A stretch of 64,000 bases of DNA from Pseudorasbora parva (Eukaryota; Chordata; Actinopteri; Cypriniformes; Gobionidae), in the NCBI RefSeq assembly GCF_024679245.1, contig NC_090173.1:11535013-11599012 (forward strand), given 5' to 3'. This document shows positions 25,312 through 36,939 of the stretch, in pieces (within the stretch, counting starts at the first letter, position 1; each line of letters begins with the position of its first letter). The notes beneath the pieces are model-generated. The model saw only the letters and a list, made by a program, of their open reading frames with translations, was not told where the DNA came from and searched no databases. The translations under genes were made by a program, and so were the position numbers.

Positions 25312-26430
25312 TATTAAACTCACCACAGTTCAGGGTCGCAAAAAGCAAGTGCAACTAGCATGAATCAGACTCTTTATCCTACGCGGGGTGGAAAAAGAAA
25401 GCACCTGCGACTTAAGAGCGGGGTTTATATACAAAGAGTGTTAAGAGCAGGCCAGCTGTAGTCTTGGAGGATAAGGTGAAAATATAAGGCCACTGACAGA
25501 CGCATGTTAGCAAGTGAGCTAGCTTAGAGCGATGACAAGAGCGATAGCCGGGTTCATTTCTACAATAGCCTTTCTGAGCCGCCGTCGTGAAACAATACAA
25601 GAGAGCCGTTGCGAAATACGAGGTTTTATGGATTTTTCATGAAGTTAAAAGCAGACGAAGCGACGTGCTGACAAGCGGCTGGAGTTAAATGCGAGAGCGC
25701 ACGAGAGATATGAAGGGAAAACGCTTCAACATGGTCAAACTGGGTCAGAGACGAGCCTCGTCTCAGCCAATTGGGCACCTCTGAAGCAAGAGACCGCTCT
25801 TCGGGGCGAAATAAATTATTTATAAGTTTATAACAATGACATGAAGTTTCAATTTCACTACAATGAATCCATACCCACGGAGCATAAAGCAGCACCACAT
25901 GGATGAGAGGGAGCACAAGCGGTTACGCCCACCCAATCCGCCGCTCCCCAGACGTACAAAAGACGGGGAAAAACAGACGTATAGACGCCTTTCATCCTCA
26001 CAATGAGAATCATATGTCTCCCGCGGCCCGCTCCAGACATTCGGTCTTCACTATAGGTGACGCCTTCGGGCACAAACGGGAATCTGAAACAAGGAACAAA
26101 TCGTATGGAGATAAGAGACTTCTGGAGGGGAAGCAGCGCAAAACACAAAGCTTATAGATTCAATTCCTAGAACGGTTTTAAGAGTCCATCAACTTGAAAC
26201 CCTAGCACAGATCTGCAAACCCCATCTGTAAATGCAGCGCAAGACGCCATGAATATAAAGCAGCGCTTGGTGGATCATTACAAGCCCCCCAAAAAACGAG
26301 TTGCAGGTCTCTTAGGATCCTGGAATTTGATAAAATAGGAGACTACATTATTGCACGGCTCTAAAGCATTCAACTTTGTCTGCATAGATTCAGTACATAA
26401 AGCCATATTATACCCAATCTCAACTGTGTA
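25312..26430. other. About 1.1 kb without recognisable gene or repeat
   Basis: Balanced composition, no long frame, no repeat from elsewhere in this window. Small frames (up to 96 aa) lack any domain. Candidate single-copy DNA. Confidence 0.35.
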
Positions 26431-26439
26431 AACTATATT

Positions 26440-26530
26440 GCACACACACACACACACACACGCACGCACATGTCGAACACACACACACACATGCACGCAC
26501 GCACGCACGCACACACATATATATAGCTTC
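26440..26530. repeat. CA/GCAC/TA microsatellite
   Basis: Short CA runs mixed with GCAC and a terminal TA run. Confidence 0.9.
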
Positions 26531-26590
26531 ATCAATATAGTACACCCAACTTTATACACATATACTCAATGTGTATAAGATCCTGATCCT

Positions 26591-28727
26591 CAGATCCTGG
26601 GTCAGACGTAACAACCCAGTGTTTGGGTAGTTTTTGTGTAACTCAGATCCTGGGTCAGACGTTACAACCCAGTGTTTGGGTAGTTTTTGTGTATCTCAGA
26701 TCCTGGGTCAGACGTAACAACCCAGTGTTTGGGTAGTTTTTGTGTAACTCAGATCCTGGGTCAGACGTAACAACCCAGTGTTTGGGTAGTTTTTGTGTAA
26801 CTCAGATCCTGGGTCAGACGTAACAACCCAGTGTTTGGGTAGTTTTTGTGTAACTCAGATCCTGGGTCAGACGTAACAACCCAGTGTTTGGGTAGTTTTT
26901 GTGTAACTCAGATCCTGGGTCAGACGTAACAACCCAGTGTTTGGGTAGTTTTTGTGTAACTCAGATCCTGGGTCAGACGTAACAACCCAGTGTTTGGGTA
27001 GTTTTTGTGTAACTCAGATCCTGGGTCAGACGTAACAACCCAGTGTTTGGGTAGTTTTTGTGTAACTCAGATCCTGGGTCAGACGTAACAACCCAGTGTT
27101 TGGGTAGTTTTTGTGTAACTCAGATCCTGGGTCAGACGTAACAACCCAGTGTTTGGGTAGTTTTTGTGTAACTCAGATCCTGGGTCAGACGTGACAACCC
27201 AGTGTTTGGGTAGTTTTTGTGTTACTCAGATCCTGGGTCAGACGTGACAACCCAGTGTTTGGGTAGTTTTTGTGTCACTCAGATCCTGGGTCAGACGTGA
27301 CAACCCAGTGTTTGGGTAGTTTTTGTGTCACTCAGATCCTGGGTCAGACGTGACAACCCAGTGTTTGGGTAGTTTTTGTGTAACTCAGATCTTGGGTCAG
27401 ACGTAACAACCCAGTGTTTGGGTAGTTTTTGTGTAACTCAGATCCTGGGTCAGACGTAACAACCCAGTGTTTGGGTAGTTTTTGTGTAACCCAGATCCTG
27501 GGTCAGACGTAACAACCCAGTCTTTGGGTAGTTTTTGTGTATCTCAGATCCTGGATCAGATGTAACAACCCAGTGTTTGGGCTGTTTTTGTGTAACTCAG
27601 ATCCTGGGTCAGACGTAACAACCCAGTGTTTGGGTAGTTTTTGTGTAACCCAGATCCTGGGTCAGACGTAACAACCCAGTCTTTGGGTAGTTTTTGTGTA
27701 TCTCAGATCCTGGGTCAGACGTAACAACCCAGTGTTTGGGTAGTTTTTGTGTAACTCAGATCCTGGGTCAGACGTAACAACCCAGTGTTTGGGTAGTTTT
27801 TGTGTAACTCAGATCCTGGGTCAGACGTAACAACCCAGTGTTTGGGTAGTTTTTGTGTAACTCAGATCCTGGGTCAGACGTAACAACCCAGTGTTTGGGT
27901 AGTTTTTGTGTAACTCAGATCCTGGGTCAGACGTAACAACCCAGTGTTTGGGTAGTTTTTGTGTAACTCAGATCCTGGGTCAGACGTAACAACCCAGTGT
28001 TTGGGTAGTTTTTGTGTAACTCAGATCCTGGGTCAGACGTGACAACCCAGTGTTTGGGTAGTTTTTGTGTAACTCAGATCCTGGGTCAGACGTGACAACC
28101 CAGTGTTTGGGTAGTTTTTGTGTTACTCAGATCCTGGGTCAGACGTGACAACCCAGTGTTTGGGTAGTTTTTGTGTCACTCAGATCCTGGGTCAGACGTG
28201 ACAACCCAGTGTTTGGGTAGTTTTTGTGTCACTCAGATCCTGGGTCAGACGTGACAACCCAGTGTTTGGGTAGTTTTTGTGTAACTCAGATCTTGGGTCA
28301 GACGTAACAACCCAGTGTTTGGGTAGTTTTTGTGTAACTCAGATCCTGGGTCAGACGTAACAACCCAGTGTTTGGGTAGTTTTTGTGTAACCCAGATCCT
28401 GGGTCAGACGTAACAACCCAGTCTTTGGGTAGTTTTTGTGTATCTCAGATCCTGGATCAGATGTAACAACCCAGTGTTTGGGCTGTTTTTGTGTAACTCA
28501 GATCCTGGGTCAGACGTAACAACCCAGTGTTTGGGTAGTTTTTGTGTAACCCAGATCCTGGGTCAGACGTAACAACCCAGTCTTTGGGTAGTTTTTGTGT
28601 ATCTCAGATCCTGGGTCAGACGTAACAACCCAGTGTTTGGGTAGTTTTGGTGTAACTCAGATCCTGGGTCAGACGTAACAACCCAGTGTTTGGGTAGTTT
28701 TTGTGTAACTCAGATCCTGGGTCAGGC
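26591..28727 (+). repeat. 53-bp minisatellite, about 40 units, with 901-bp higher-order repeat
   Basis: The unit starts CAGATCCTGGGTCAGACGTA, then ACAACCCAGTGTTTGGGTAG and TTTTTGTGTAACT. Rare variants repeat at a fixed distance: CTTGGGTCAG at 27391 and 28292, CTGGATCAGATG at 27551 and 28452. Both are 901 bp apart, which is 17 units. Confidence 0.97.
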
Positions 28728-29000
28728 TTTTTGTGGCCTCTTCAGGAGAGAGCAGTGCAGCTCCGTTGCATGTCTTCGGTAAAATACAGGTGTGTGTAGA
28801 TGTTATTTGATCTATAAATCCGTTATTGTGCTGTATATTGTTTAATTTTATGCAAAGCAACACACAGGGGCACGATGAGCGTCACCTAAACGAGTGCCGC
28901 ATCTCTATTTTCTCGTGATGGAATCGCCGGATGCCTTGCTTTAACATGTTATGATTTCATTCATAAAGATACAGAATATAAATAGGATGTTAAATTTGTC
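28728..29000 (+). repeat. Unique-type flank of the minisatellite, present again inverted at 35760-36028
   Basis: GGCTTTTTGTGGCCTCTTCA through GGAATCGCCGGATGCCTTG is inverted at 35820-36028 with few differences, and weaker matching (AATAGGATGTTAAAT) continues to about 29000. Minisatellite plus flank behave as one unit. Confidence 0.9.
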
Positions 29001-30120
29001 CTCAGAGCGGTTTAATGATTGTTTATGGACGGGTTATGGAGCGCATATTTCGGCTGTGAGAGAAACGCAGGACAGCGGGCTGAAACTGTGGCACAAGATC
29101 CAGCGGTGGAAACGGGACGAACAAGCAATACCATAATAGAAAATATTGGCTCTGTGATTATATTGTTGCAATATGTAAATTATATTGGCATATGTAACTA
29201 TAGCTCTTATCGTCTAAATATGACTATAATGAACAAATATATTAAGATATAATGTTATGATTTTCTGTAAGCGGTGTACGTGTATTGTGAAAAGCACCGT
29301 ACAAAGTTGATTTGACTTGACCTCAAACATTGTAAAATACAAGTGATATGAAATAAAATAATAACATTAAAGGCCCTGAAGCATCTTCCAAACAAAATGC
29401 GAAACTTCAGTGGAAGACAGCAGCATCAAAACTGCACTTCAAACAAGCCTCTCAGTTTAACTGGAAAGATTAACTACAGTGCATTACCTCATCAACGGCG
29501 TCCCGTTTCCCCCAAAAAATACTGCATTTAAATTTAATACGCGCATTTACAGCATGCATTATGCCGAGGAATATGACGAGAATATGAGTTCACAGGCCCC
29601 AGTCTCTCTGTGATACCAATGCATTACTTCATGGAAATGCATCCATAACTAGAGGAGAGACTTGGCTCGCGTCTGATTTCTCATTATCGTAGACTAATGT
29701 TCTTTCCCGGTGCGTATAAATCAACACGACCGAGCCCCTTTCATGTGCGCAGCGGGAAGTTATCGTGCACCGCAGCGGGGCCTTTGAACTCTACATGTAT
29801 GTTCTGTGTGTCTGTGGGTGTGGATGAGATCGGACACAGAGTGTGTGTTTATTGATCGGTCGCAGGGCTTATAGAGGATCCCAGATGGCGTGCATCGCTG
29901 TGAAAGCAACAATGCATTAGGGTTATTTTCACAGGCCTGTCACGATAACACAATTTGCTGGACGATAAATTGGCCAAGAAATGATTGTGATAAGCGATAA
30001 TATTGTCGTTCTGAGAGCATTTTCATCTAAAATAATGATAATCGCACAATAATGCAGGTACACCTTTTCAAATATCAATAAACTTTTATTTCTAAGGACT
30101 ATTTAACACTGAAAATGGAA
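29001..30120. other. No gene; left end of a hAT-like element near 29935
   Basis: 29440-29930 shows no visible repeat. CAGGCCTGTCACGATAACAC at 29932-29951 resembles a hAT terminus common in fish; I see no right partner. Confidence 0.4.
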
Positions 30121-30122
30121 AA

Positions 30123-30533
30123 CACCACAAAAAATGCTCTTCTTACTTAGCATTTGTGTCTTGTTTCTAGTCCAAACATCTAAAAATTCTTAAAACAAGA
30201 AGTATTTACTAGTCGAGCAAAGGTTTTTGTCTTGTTTTGGGGGGGAAATTGCTCAAAATTAAGAGTTTTTGCTTAAAATAAGCTAAATAATCTGCCAATG
30301 GGGTAAGTTAAATAATCTTAATTCAAACAGAAAACAAGATTATTTTTCTTACCCCATTAGCAGATTATTTATCTTATTTTAAGCAAAAGCTTACTCAATT
30401 TTGAGTAATTTTCCCCCAAAACAAGACAAAAACTTTTGCTTAAGTAGTAAATGCTTCTTAATGTAAGAATTTTTAGATATTTGGAATTAAAACAGGACAA
30501 AAATACTAAGTAAGAAAATCATTTTTTGCAGTG
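30123..30533. mobile_element. CACTGCAAAAAAATG MITE, copy 2
   Basis: Matches 25023-25311 in both arms (CTTGTTTCTAGTCCAAACAT on the left, AAATACTAAGTAAGAAAATC on the right) but has a longer centre with AATAATCTGCCAATGGGGTA, shared with copy 3. Confidence 0.85.
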
Positions 30534-31075
30534 AACATTTTAAATATCCACAATAAATGAACAAAACAACCAAAAACAATAAAAGCAATGGACTCTCTGT
30601 CTGTTTAAAAATGCACCTGAGCTACCTTGACTATTGACTGACTGCATAACCTTCATGCAATCTCACAGAGGCTGGAACGCTTGAGAAGAACTCAACTCAA
30701 CACAGAGGAAGCGCACAGGAAACTCAACCGAAATGATTCCAAAATAATCTTGCATAAGCTAAAACAAGCAGCACACGTCAGTCAAAACAGTCCTGGAGGC
30801 AGCACAATGACAAATGCTCACCATTCATTTTGCTTAGAAAGTTGCTTATCCCATTAAACGTTTCAAATGTTAAGCAGCGTCATTAGGGGCAGTCCACCGC
30901 GTGTTCATTATTGTTTGCAAACATGCACAAGTTTACAACACATTTTTTTTTCCCATTCATTTTTGATTATCATGTAATGTAAACATGAACCGGACATATT
31001 TGACAGCTGCACTTTTGTGTGTGGCACTTCTTCTTCTTTTTTTTTTCAAAAGTTAATCTGGAGTATTTTACATTA
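30534..31075. other. No gene seen
   Basis: Continuation of the possible hAT-like body, then A/T-rich DNA. Nothing coding. Confidence 0.3.
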
Positions 31076-32313
31076 TATATACATAAACTCACCTAAAGCA
31101 TTATTAGGAACACCTGTTCAATTTCTCATTAATGCAATTCTCTAATCAACCAATCACATGGCAGTTGCTTCAATGCATTTAGGGGTGTGGTCCTGGTCAA
31201 GACAATCTCCTGAACTCCAAACTGAATGTCAGAATGGGAAAGAAAGGGGATTTAAGCCATTTTGAACGTGGCATCGTGTTGGTGCCAGACGGGCCGGTCT
31301 GAGTATTTCACAATCTGCTCAGTTACTGGGATTTTCACACACAACCATTTCTAGGGATTACAAAGAATGGTGTGAAAAGGGAAACACATCCAGTATGCAG
31401 CAGCCCTGTGGGGGAAAATGCCTTGTTGATGCTCGAGGTCAGAGGAGAATGGGCCGACTGATTCAAGCTGATAGAAGAGCAACTTTGACTGAAATAACCA
31501 CTCGTTACAACCGAGAGATGCAGCAAAGCATTTGTGAAGTTGAAGACGGGAAAAATGTTGCCTGGTCTGTTGAGTCTCGATTTCTGTTGAGACATTCAGA
31601 TGGTAGAGTCAGAATTTGGCGTAAACAGAATGAGAACATGGATCCATCATGCCTTGTTACCACTGTGCAGGCTGGTGGTGGTGGTGTAATGGTGTGGGGA
31701 TGTTTTCTTGGCACACTTTAGGCGCCTTAGTGCCAATTGAGCATCGTTTAAATGCCACGGCCTACCTGAGCATTGTTTCTGACCATGTCCATCCCTTTAT
31801 GACCACCATGTACCCATCCTCTAATGGCTACTTCCAGCAGGATAATGCACCATGTCACAAATCTCAAATCATTTCAAATTGTTTTCCTGAACATGACAAT
31901 GAGTTCACTGTACTAAAATGGCCGCCACAGTCACCAGATCTCAACCCAATAGAGCATCTTTGGGATGTGGTGGAACGGGAGCTTCGTGCCCTGGATGTGC
32001 ATCCCACAAATCTCCATCAACTGCAAGATGCTATCCTATCAATATGGGCCAACATTTCTTTCTGAAGGCCCTTTCGCCTTCAGAACTGCCTTAATTCTAT
32101 GTGGCACCAACACCATGCCACGCTCAAAATTGCTTAAATCCCCTTTCTTTCCCATTCTGACATTCAGTTTGGAGTTCAGGAGATTGTCTTGACCAGGACC
32201 ACACCCCTAAATGCATTGAAGCAACTGCCATGTGATTGGTTGATTAGATAATTGCATTAATAAGAAATTGAACAGGTGTTCCTAATAATCCTTTAGGTGA
32301 GTTTATGTATATA
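31076..32313 (+). mobile_element. Tc1/mariner (DD36E) element, decayed
   Basis: Ends TATATACATAAACTCACC and GGTGAGTTTATGTATATA are inverted; arms of about 190 bp match (CAATCACATGGCAGTTGCTT against AAGCAACTGCCATGTGATTG). The element is nearly full length with an internal deletion in the transposase. Confidence 0.9.
31234..32064 (+). pseudogene. Tc1/mariner transposase remnant (DD36E)
   Basis: A DDE transposase in several broken frames. It begins MGKKGDLSHFERG, meets a stop at 31300, and continues in other frames. From 31395 the frame CGGKCLVDARGQRRMGRL runs to a stop after GVMVWGCF; the next frame resumes with FSWHTLGALVPIEHRL and ends ILSIWANISF, short of the usual C terminus. The first catalytic residue is lost: the motif reads WSVESRF where WSDESRF is expected. 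A block of about 40 residues is missing just before it (SICE joined to VEDGKNVAW). The other two acidic residues remain in FQQDNAPCH and NPIEHLW, with 36 residues between them by my count. It cannot encode an active enzyme. Confidence 0.9.
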
Positions 32314-33685
32314 AAAATGTATCAATATCTTTGTAAAATGGCAGAGCTTTTTAAATATCTGAATGTACACTCTTAACATCAGTCAATCAAGCATTAGACT
32401 ATGTTATGATATTATTATAATCAAGCACTATTTAATGATAGAACTTTAATAATTAGAACTAAAACTGTTGTATGAATGTATGAATACATATTTGCCATTT
32501 AACTGAACTTATGACTCGTGGTGGTCCTTAAGATATTGTTGGTGTTTCTGTAAAAAAAAAAAAAAAAAAAAAAAGATAATAGCAATATAATAGTAATATA
32601 GACGCAGCGCGTCCGGTGCGAAGCTCAGTGCCCTTAAAGGGGCGATCGCTCAGCGCCGCGACACGTCTTTATAACACTAATATTGAGCACCCCCATATTG
32701 CCAAAATGGTATGATCCTCGTTTCATAACAACCGCGAAGATTCGACCATGAGATCAGTGGTCGAATCCGGTCCTGCATATCGATGCATCGAATCTTCGAC
32801 TATTAGGGGTCACCCCTAGGGTGTACTTAAAAAAGTACAATTCCTGAGAAAAACAACTCAATTACAGTAACGAGAGTATTTGTAATTCGTTACTTTACAC
32901 CACTGCACTATATAAACTTTCAGTTAAGGCTAAAGACTCTTTTCATGTTAGTGTCACGCAAACCACCACAGACTGCTCCAGTCTAGAGTCACGATAGCAC
33001 GGATCGGATCATATGATCGAGTCGGCACATATACCAACAAAAAAACAAAAACATATTTGAATTCTGCACAGAAAGCTGTGAGATTAATGACACACTGTGA
33101 AAGAAGAAATCAGTCGGACACAGACCAGGACAGCTCCTGTGTGATATTTTTCATTTGATATATGCCACGAAAGGTCAACGCCACGTTCAAAAAACGAGCT
33201 TTATCATCTGTTATCACGGCTCAGAGGAGTGTCCACCGGCTCAGTGTTCTCATTATCGTCTGCCGTCCTTGAAACTTCAAAGAATATAAAGCACTAATGA
33301 GACGTCTATCCTAAAAAACAACCCGGATATTCTGCCAAAATAAGGAAATGCACTGGTTTGATTCACAGTTATCAGTGTTGGTTTTTTTTCAGTCTTTATA
33401 TTTATGGTTTGAGAACAGACATGAGATCAAAAGCCTCTTTGGATCAGGCCATTACCAATGGTGAGGTGAACGTCTGCCAATGTTTAAAATGCTTTGTGTT
33501 TGCATTTTTGCGTTGATTTTTTAATTTAATTCTTAATTGCTCTAACTGCTCTATTTTATTTTTTCCTCCCTTTGTAGCACTTTGAGATTTTCTTTAAAAT
33601 GTAAAGTGCTTTATAAATAAAATGTATTATTAATATTATTATTGATTAATTTAATTAATTCTACAGAGCTATAAAAGATCCACTT
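32314..33685. other. No gene; poly(A) and unnamed repeat pieces
   Basis: An A run of about 22 at 32551-32572. A GC-rich patch (32598-32660) and CGAATCTTCGACTATTAGGG near 32790 look like parts of a DNA element. AAAGTGCTTTATAAATAAAA at 33602 resembles the 3' tail of a retroposon but has no body. Confidence 0.35.
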
Positions 33686-33950
33686 ATACCCTTAAAAATA
33701 AAGGTGCCAGGAAGAAACAAAAACAGGTTTTTTACGGTGATAACGGATGAACCATTTTTGGTTCCCCAAAGAACCATTTTGTAAAAAAGTATAATTTTTT
33801 TCTAACCATTTTATAGTCTAAAGAACATTTTTGCACTACAAAGAATCTTTTGTGCCATGGAAAGGTTCTCTGGATATTAAAGGTTCTTCATGGAACCACA
33901 CACCCTGCCAAAGAACCATTTAAGAACCTTTATTTTTAAGAGTGTATGAG
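33686..33950. mobile_element. GGTTCTTT-family MITE
   Basis: CCCTTAAAAATAAAGGTGCC opens and AAGAACCTTTATTTTTAAGA closes it, with AAAGAACCATTTT blocks in between. Palindromic, non-coding. Confidence 0.7.
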
Positions 33951-34440
33951 TAAAGTAAACGAAGGTGAAATGACTGCTGCATTTTGACTGATAAAACATC
34001 TCAGGAACGTCTTTAAACGGACGTGTTCATGTCAGCGGTCTGCGTTCAATCGTGCCGTCACTGACACGGGACAGAGCTTTGGGTTCGAGGAGAGGGTTTT
34101 ACGACAGGACAACCTTTTCATTCCACAGCATTAGGAAGACAAAGTGCCGTTATCACTCAGAGTGGGTCTGTGACCGCAGGAGAAACATGTTTGGAGCGCC
34201 TCCTGAAGCTGCACAGATACGGAGACTCTTGACACTGGTCGAGCCGCGCGCTTAAGAGGAGAGGAGGAACAGACCGCGACCGTCTGTCCGGGACAGCGCC
34301 GTGTCCTTATTAAGAAACGAGACAGAGAGATATCAGAGCAGACGTACACATCAACACACGAGCGGCTCCTGTCATGCACGTCTGCTCTTTCAGTGCTCAG
34401 GTGCTCCCGCTCAACTTCATGGTCCACTTTAGACATTCGA
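33951..34440. other. GC-balanced segment, no gene recognised
   Basis: Two overlapping frames of 67 and 101 aa on opposite strands lack any domain. No repeat from elsewhere in the window. Candidate single-copy sequence. Confidence 0.3.
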
Positions 34441-34926
34441 CTAACTACACTCTTAGAAAAAAGGGCTCAGTGGGGCTCTATATAGAACCATAGGGTTCTT
34501 TACTCAACTCCAAAGAACCTTTTATGCTAAAAAGGTTCTATAATGACAAGAAAGAACCCTTTTGGCACAAAGGTTCTTTATTTATTCATATATTACATTA
34601 TGAATTTGTAGTTGTAATTAAATTCGTGTTTATTAAACTGTTGTAATAATATCACATTTTAATCATTGTGTGGATTTTTGGAGGAGAAAAACTGAAATGG
34701 CACTCTTGGTGTGATATTGATTAACTACATAAAATTAGATAAATATATCCATTTTCTAACCCCCATATCTTGAATGTTGTGATCATTCATAAATGAATTT
34801 GAAAACACTGAATAATGCAGTGAAATGTGTGTCAATAATATGAAATCCAGAAAGGACAAAACAAATGATAATGGAAGAACTCCTAAAAGGTTCCCTATTG
34901 AACCTTTTTCCTGGTTACAAAGAACA

Positions 34927-35221
34927 CACTCTTAGAAGAAAAGTTTCTATAGAACCTTAAAAGGTTCTATCAGCGCTACGTATTTGGAGAACCCTTTTTA
35001 CGTGCCAAAGGGGTTCTTTCTTGTCATAATAGAACCTTTTAAGCAAAAAAGGTTCTTTGGAGTACAAAGAACCTTTTTTGCTTAAAAGGTTCTATTATAA
35101 CAAGAAAGAACCCCTTTGGCACTTAAAAAGGGTTCTATATAGAAACTTTTAGGGGTTCCAAATATGTAACGGTGATAGAATCTTTTAAGGTTCTATATAG
35201 AACCTTTTCTTCTTAGAGTGC
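34927..35221. mobile_element. 295-bp near-perfect palindromic MITE (GGTTCT family)
   Basis: CACTCTTAGAAGAAAAG and CTTTTCTTCTTAGAGTG are the ends. The arms meet near 35074 around GGTTCTTTGGAGTACAAAGAACC. Only scattered mismatches, so it should form a stable hairpin. A partial relative is at 34449-34575. Confidence 0.9.
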
Positions 35222-35299
35222 AGAAGTAACTTTGCAACTACATGCAGTCATTAGAGTATTAGTAGACCGTTTGCTTAATATCTGCTAACACTTTACATT

Positions 35300-35690
35300 T
35301 TTGTGTCAAATATGGACTAACCCAGCAACTGGGTTGTTTTAACCCAGCGATTGGGTTGTTTTAATCCTGTGGTTGGGTTAAATATTTGCTTAAGACAACC
35401 CAATCACTGGATAAAAACAACCCAACTGCTGGGTTAGTCCATATTTTACCCAAAATTGGGTTGTTTTTTTACACAGAATTTTTTAGAGTGTGTTTTGATG
35501 GTCCCGCAACAGACTATAAGTGACTTAGCAAGTAACTTACTAACCCTAACCCTACCAGTCTACTAATACTCTAAAAAAAAAAAAAATTGGGTTGATTTTA
35601 ACCCAATGGCTGTGAAAATATAGGAAAAAATATATGTTGGGTTAATTTTACCCAGCAAATTGGGTTATTTATTTAACCCAGCATAGCTGA
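35300..35690. mobile_element. Two TGGGTT-family MITE copies
   Basis: 35300-35490 matches 16215-16416 (ATATGGACTAACCCAGCAAC, ending TTTTTTAGAGTG). 35569-35690 is a shorter relative (TTGGGTTGATTTTAACCCAA). Confidence 0.8.
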
Positions 35691-35759
35691 TTTGTTTTTA
35701 CTATAACGCTATGTTTTTTTTTTTTTTTTTACTTAACTTAAATCCTCTAAACTTCCTCA

Positions 35760-36028
35760 ACAATCATTGAACAACTCATATTTAACATCCTATTTAAAAT
35801 CATAAAATTTTAATGCAAGGCATCCGGCGATTCCATCACGAGAAAATACAGATGCGGCACTCGTTTAGGTGACGCACATCGTGCCCCTGTGTGTTGCTTT
35901 GCATAAAATTAAACAATATACAGCACAATAACGGATTTATAGATCAAATAACATCTACACACACCTGTATTTGACTGAAGACATGCAACGGAGCTGCACT
36001 GCTCTCTCCTGAAGAGGCCACAAAAAGC
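35760..36028 (-). repeat. Inverted copy of the 28728-29000 flank
   Basis: See 28728: GGAGCTGCACTGCTCTCTCC and GTGACGCACATCGTGCCCCT are its inverted landmarks. Confidence 0.9.
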
Positions 36029-36930
36029 CTGACCCAAGATCTGAGTAACACAAAAACTACCCAAACACTGGGTTGTTACGTCTGACCCAAGATCTGAGTT
36101 ACACAAAAACTACCCAAACACTGGGTTGTTACGTCTGACCCAGGATCTGAGTTACACAAAAACTACCCAAAGACTGGGTTGTCACGTCTGACCCAGGATC
36201 TGAGTTACACAAAAACTACCCAAACACTGGGTTGTTTCATCTGACCCAGGATCTGAGTAACACAAAAACTACCCAAACACTGGGTTGTTTCATCTGACCC
36301 AGGATCTGAGTAACACAAAAACTACCCAAACACTGGGTTGTTATGTCTAACCCAGATCTAGGCAACACAAAAACTACCCAAACACTGGGTTGTTTCGTCT
36401 GACCCAGGATCTGAGTTACACAAAAGTTACCCAAACACTGGGTTGTTGCGTCTGACCCAGGATCTGAGTAACACAAAAACTACCCAAACACTGGGTTGTT
36501 TCATCTGACCCAGGATCTGAGTAACACAAAAACTACCCAAACACTGGGTTGTTTCATCTGACCCAGGATCTGAGTAACACAAAAACTACCCAAACACTGG
36601 GTTATTACGTCTAACCCAGATCTAGGCAACACAAAAACTACCCAAACACTGGGTTGTTACGTCTAACCCAGATCTAGGCAACACAAAAACTACCCAAACA
36701 CTGGGTTGTTTCGTCTGACCCAGGATCTGAGTTACACAAAAGTTACCCAAACACTGGGTTGTTACATCTGACCCAGGATCTGGGATACACAAAAACAGCC
36801 CAAACACTGGGTTGTTACGTCTGACCCAGGATCTGAGTTACACAAAAGTTACCCAAACACTGGGTTGTTACGTCTGACCCAGGATCAGAGTTACACAAAA
36901 ACTACCCAAACACTGAAAAAATTACCCAGG
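36029..36930 (-). repeat. 53-bp minisatellite, inverted block A, about 17 units
   Basis: Units read ACACAAAAACTACCCAAACA then CTGGGTTGTTACGTCTGACC. Repeated variant pairs (CATCTGACCCAGG, CTAACCCAGATCTAGGCAAC) again show block duplication. Confidence 0.96.
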
Positions 36931-36939
36931 TGGAGGCTC

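Noticed and set aside
26591..28727. Array of regular repeats as a CRISPR
   Set aside because: Units are directly joined with no unique spacers, and the genome is vertebrate.
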